15,272 nt of DNA from DASUZB01 sp036377075 (GTDB lineage Bacteria; Actinomycetota; CALGFH01), in NCBI GenBank assembly GCA_036377075.1, contig DASUZB010000230.1:1-15272 (forward strand), written 5' to 3'. Under the pieces are notes generated by a model. It saw nothing but the letters and a program-made list of their open reading frames with translations, was not told the origin of the DNA and searched no databases. Both the position numbers and the translations under genes were made by a program. Shown one piece after another: positions 12,315 to 15,272 of this stretch. The stretch's first letter is position 1, and each line of letters opens with the position of its first letter.

Positions 12315-13075
12315 GAGCGCACCTCCCGCGGGCTGGCCTGGGTGCCGTCGGCCTGTGGGGCGTCGCCGGTCCCCGAACCGCCGGCGTCCGGGTTGCCGGG
12401 TCGCCCGCCCTCCTGCCGGCCGCGGCGGGCCTCCATGATCATCGGCCGCAGCTCGTCGAGGCCGTCGTTGTCGACGGCCAGGTGCACCTGGTCGCCTTCC
12501 TGCAGGATGAACGAGGGCGTCACGATGCGGGCGTGGCCGACGCGGGTGACCGCGACCACCCGCCGGTGGCCGTCGCTCTCGACGTCCTCGATGCGCCAGC
12601 CCGACCAGCTCGGCGGCAACACCGCGGTGACCAGGGAGATGCCCTCGCTGGGGTCCTTCCAGTCGGAGGCGACCTGGTCCGGGATCAACAGGCGCATGAT
12701 CTGGTCGGTGGTCCACTTCACCGTCGCCACGGTGGGGATGCCGAGCCGCTGGTAGATCTCGGCCCGGCGGGGGTCGTAGATGCGCGCGACCACGGTGGGG
12801 ACCTCGAAGCGCTCGCGGCTCAGGCGCGCGGCGACGATGTTGGAGTTGTCCCCGTTGGACACGGCCGCGAAGGCGCCCGCCTTGCGCACGCCCGCCTCGT
12901 CGAGCACCGCCTCGTCGAATCCGTAGCCGTGCACCTGCTGCACGTCGGAGCCGTACCGGAGGTTGCGGAAGGCGTTGCGGTTCTTGTCGATCACCGCGAT
13001 GGTGTGGCCACGTGCCGAGAGTCGCGCCGCCAGCTCCGAGCCAACCCGCCCGCATCCCATGATGATGACGTGCAC
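12311..13075 (-). CDS. ceoB: TrkA-type RCK potassium-transport regulator, first of pair
   Basis: This is the promoter-proximal RCK protein of the pair, 254 aa from GTG 13075, with GGAG 4 nt upstream. The RCK_N domain shows MGCGRVG (6-12), Asp30 closing strand 2 (AVID), SNGDNSNI (73-80) and ARIYDPRRAEIYQRLGI (97-113). The RCK_C domain is about 145-215 with FILQEGDQVHLAV (189-201). After 216 there is a Gly/Pro/Asp-rich tail. The two RCK proteins are diverged rather than recent duplicates. Such proteins form rings under TrkH/KtrB pores and gate them with NAD(H) or ATP/ADP. Here the only transporter nearby is the divergent permease, 137 bp away. The ceoB symbol rests on synteny with Rv2691. The longer ORF to 13141 lacks a ribosome site. 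Confidence 0.88.
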   Translation of the reverse strand: MHVIIMGCGRVGSELAARLSARGHTIAVIDKNRNAFRNLRYGSDVQQVHGYGFDEAVLDEAGVRKAGAFAAVSNGDNSNIVAARLSRERFEVPTVVARIYDPRRAEIYQRLGIPTVATVKWTTDQIMRLLIPDQVASDWKDPSEGISLVTAVLPPSWSGWRIEDVESDGHRRVVAVTRVGHARIVTPSFILQEGDQVHLAVDNDGLDELRPMIMEARRGRQEGGRPGNPDAGGSGTGDAPQADGTQASPREVRS

Positions 13076-13212
13076 GCCGCTCCTTCCCCTCGTGGCCTCG
13101 CCGGCTCGCGCCATCTTGTTCGTGCAAGGCATACCACGCAACCGGGCTGGAGAAAGGACGATACTGGGAACGAAGGGGCCGGCGGCGGCGTTGTACGTGA
13201 CGAGGAGAAGTG

Positions 13213-15210
13213 GTGTCCACCGAGGCAGAGCGCCAGCTCGAGCAGGTCAATACGGCGGCTGGCGAACGAGAGTCGAGCCGTTACCAGTCGGTCGGCTACC
13301 GGGCGAAGCGGGTCATGCTCGGGCCGGCCCTGAAGACCTCACAGCTGGTCCACGAGCGCATCACCAAGCGCGTGGCCCTGGCCGTGTTCTCCTCCGACCC
13401 GATCTCGTCGACGGCGTACGCCACCGAGGAGATCCTGATCGTCCTGGTCTCGGCCGCGGCCATGCACCTGACGCTGCCGGTCTCGCTGGCCATCGCGATC
13501 CTGCTGCTGATGCTGGTGACCTCCTACCGGCAGGTGATCGAGGCCTACCCCTCGGCCGGCGGGGCCTACGTGGTGGCGCGCGACAACTTCGGCAACTTCC
13601 TCGCCTCGATCGCCGGCGCCGCGCTGCTGATCGACTACGTCCTCACCGTGGCGGTGAGCGTCTCGGGCGGGGTGGCGGCGATGGTCAGCGTCTTCACCGC
13701 CCTCGAGCCCTGGGTGGTCGAGATCTCCGTCGCCTTCGTAGTGATGCTGGCATGGGGCAACCTGCGCGGCCTCAAGGAGGCCGGGCGCCTGTTCGCCATC
13801 CCGACCTACGTCTACGTCACCAGCGTCGGCGTGATGGTCCTCGTCGGGATCTGGCGCATCGCCTCCGGCGACCTCGGCCCGATCCACTACACCCACGAGG
13901 AGGCGGTGCGGCTGCACTACGCCGGCCAGGCGGCCGGCTCGGTCACCCTGTTCCTGCTGCTGCGCGCGTTCGCCTCGGGCACCACCGCGCTCACCGGCGT
14001 GGAGGCGATCTCCAACGGCGTCTCGGCCTTTCGCCGCCCCGAGGCCCGCAACGCCAAGACCACCCTGATGACCATGGCCCTGATCATGGGCTCGCTGTTC
14101 CTCGGCATCAGCTACCTGGCCGGCCACCTCGGCGTGCGGCCCTACGACTCGGGCTTCCCGACGGTCCTGTCGCAGCTCGCCAGCTACGTGCTCGCGGCCG
14201 AGACCAACCCCCTCGGCCACGCCGCCTTCCTGCTGGTGCAGACGGCCACCCTGTTGATCCTGGTGCTGGCGGCCAACACCTCGTTCTCGGGCTTCCCGCT
14301 GCTGGCCTCGTTCGCGGCCGAGGACGCGCTGCTGCCACGGCAGCTGCGCAAGCGCGGCCACCGGCTGGTCTACTCCAACGGGATCATCGTGCTCTCGGCG
14401 GTGGCGATCACCCTGATCATCGCGCTCCAGGCCAGGGTGTCGAAGCTGATCCCGCTGTACGCCATCGGCGTGGTGACCTCGTTCACCCTCGCCCAGGCGG
14501 GCATGACCCGGCGCCACCTGCGCGTCAAGGAGCGTGGCTGGCACTACGGCCTGGCGGTGAACGGCGTGGGCGCGCTGGTCACCCTGGTGGTGCTGTGCGT
14601 CATCGTGGTCAGCAAGTTCACCCAGGGCGCCTGGATGGTGGTGGTCGCCATCCCCGTGCTGGTGCTGCTGCTGCTGCGCATCCAGAAGGCCTACCGGGAC
14701 GAGATCGCCGAGCTGAAGGTCGAGGCCTCCCAGGGGCTCGCCCCGCCCAAGCCGCGGCACGAGGTCGTCGTGCTGGTCGAGGACCTCGACCAGGCGACCA
14801 TCGGCGCGCTGCAGTACGCCCGCCAGCTCAACCCGCTGAGCATCACCGCGATCCACATCGCCATCGACCCTGACCACGCCCGCGAGCTGTGCCGCCTCTG
14901 GACCAAGGTGCACATCCCGGTCCCGCTCGAGGTGATCGACAGCCCGGACCGCAACCTGCTCGCCGCCGTCGAGGAGACCATCTCCGAGCTGGTCAGGCCG
15001 GACACCGAGGTCACCGTGCTGATCCCCAAGCGCGGCTACGCCAAGTTCTGGCACCGCATCCTGCACGACCGCACCGCGCTCGGGGTGTTCCGGGTGCTCG
15101 GCGAGATGGACAACGTGAACGTCACCATCGTGCCGTTCCGCCTCGGCCGCCGGCCCACCCTGGCCGCGGTCGGCGGGCGCGAGGACCTCCACCGCTACGT
15201 CCGCCGCTGA
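13213..15210 (+). CDS. APC-superfamily permease, KimA-like potassium importer
   Basis: This is a 665-aa membrane protein with about 12 hydrophobic segments between residues 55 and 490 and a cytoplasmic alpha/beta domain (about 515-645) resembling the universal-stress-protein-like tail of KimA. Motifs in order are SSDPISSTAYATEE (60-73), YPSAGGAYVVARDNFG (112-127), LIDYVLTVAVSVSGG (139-153), TALTGVEAISNGV (258-270) and ANTSFSGFPLLASF (354-367). The spacing of Asp62/Tyr69, Asp141/Thr145/Ser149 and Thr261/Glu264 equals that of the K+-site residues I recall from B. subtilis KimA (D36/Y43, D117/T121/S125, T230/E233), so K+ uptake is more likely than amino acid transport. The second GTG (13213) is chosen because GAGGAG (13202-13207) is 5 nt away; GTG 13210 adds one residue. 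It is divergent from the RCK pair. Many annotations would say only 'amino acid permease'. Confidence 0.85.
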   Translation: MSTEAERQLEQVNTAAGERESSRYQSVGYRAKRVMLGPALKTSQLVHERITKRVALAVFSSDPISSTAYATEEILIVLVSAAAMHLTLPVSLAIAILLLMLVTSYRQVIEAYPSAGGAYVVARDNFGNFLASIAGAALLIDYVLTVAVSVSGGVAAMVSVFTALEPWVVEISVAFVVMLAWGNLRGLKEAGRLFAIPTYVYVTSVGVMVLVGIWRIASGDLGPIHYTHEEAVRLHYAGQAAGSVTLFLLLRAFASGTTALTGVEAISNGVSAFRRPEARNAKTTLMTMALIMGSLFLGISYLAGHLGVRPYDSGFPTVLSQLASYVLAAETNPLGHAAFLLVQTATLLILVLAANTSFSGFPLLASFAAEDALLPRQLRKRGHRLVYSNGIIVLSAVAITLIIALQARVSKLIPLYAIGVVTSFTLAQAGMTRRHLRVKERGWHYGLAVNGVGALVTLVVLCVIVVSKFTQGAWMVVVAIPVLVLLLLRIQKAYRDEIAELKVEASQGLAPPKPRHEVVVLVEDLDQATIGALQYARQLNPLSITAIHIAIDPDHARELCRLWTKVHIPVPLEVIDSPDRNLLAAVEETISELVRPDTEVTVLIPKRGYAKFWHRILHDRTALGVFRVLGEMDNVNVTIVPFRLGRRPTLAAVGGREDLHRYVRR

Positions 15211-15212
15211 GC

Positions 15213-15272
15213 CTACGGGGAGCGGATCGCCAGGAACTCGCTGGTGTCCTCCTCCGGCTCGGTCGGGTCGCC
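15213..15272 (-). CDS. C-terminal end of an unidentified gene, cut by the window edge
   Basis: The minus strand reads open from the window edge for 19 codons to TAG (15215-15213), giving GDPTEPEEDTSEFLAIRSP. The acidic stretch and the close convergent packing (2 bp from the permease stop) support a real gene end. In mycobacteria, as I recall, an RNA methyltransferase gene lies on this side of the permease, but this tail is too short to identify. Confidence 0.45.
   Translation of the reverse strand, partial: GDPTEPEEDTSEFLAIRSP

Noticed and set aside
13076..13212. Promoter elements between the RCK pair and the permease
   Set aside because: GATACT and TATGCC resemble -10 elements on either strand, but neither matches TAnnnT and no -35 partner was found.
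13339..15192. 617-codon minus-strand ORF opposite the permease
   Set aside because: It is an Asp/His/Gln/Gly-rich antisense shadow of a clear membrane protein gene.

Overview
The window looks like a chromosomal core segment of a high-GC member of the Actinomycetota. The grounds are: very high GC with strong G/C preference at third codon positions, many GTG starts and 4-base GTGA gene overlaps, a long (about 275 nt) SRP RNA directly upstream of dnaX-ebfC-recR, the lysC-asd pair with the actinobacterial type of LysC, TAnnnT-type -10 elements (TAGGCT twice), and a permease / two TrkA-type RCK / OB-fold block in the order I recall around Rv2690c-Rv2694c of Mycobacterium tuberculosis. I cannot place it below phylum from sequence alone. 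Nothing suggests a prophage, transposon, CRISPR array or plasmid.

Layout. (1) 1-3572, plus strand: promoter and SRP RNA (ffs), then dnaX, ebfC and recR, a replication/repair operon. (2) 3648-4757, minus strand: a secreted protein of unknown function, probably a beta-propeller, sitting between recR and lysC. (3) 4758-7425: a 339-bp leader and promoter region, then lysC with a likely internal start for a separate beta subunit, then asd. These are the first two committed enzymes of the aspartate pathway to lysine, threonine, methionine and diaminopimelate. (4) 7426-8701: an ArsR-type winged-helix regulator with a large N-terminal domain, preceded by direct and inverted repeats. (5) 8718-10392, minus strand: an Eis-like GNAT acetyltransferase and a small MazG-like nucleotide pyrophosphohydrolase. 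(6) 10436-10828: a possible small ORF, tRNA-Pro(CGG) on the minus strand, and a strong GC hairpin. (7) 10829-11610: a DUF309 protein overlapped by an OB-fold protein. (8) 11595-13075, minus strand: two TrkA-type RCK proteins overlapping by GTGA. (9) 13213-15210: a divergent KimA/APC-type permease, followed 2 bp later by the C-terminal end of an unidentified minus-strand gene that runs off the window.

How the genes fit together. The first block is housekeeping: SRP-dependent protein targeting, the clamp-loader subunit and recombination mediator. The lysC-asd pair forms a biosynthetic operon. The last block is probably a potassium-homeostasis module in which a KimA-like K+ importer lies divergent from two nucleotide-sensing RCK proteins, with no TrkH/KtrB channel subunit in view. 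That module is the best candidate here for an under-described system. The rest is mostly conserved actinobacterial core with several small regulatory signals.
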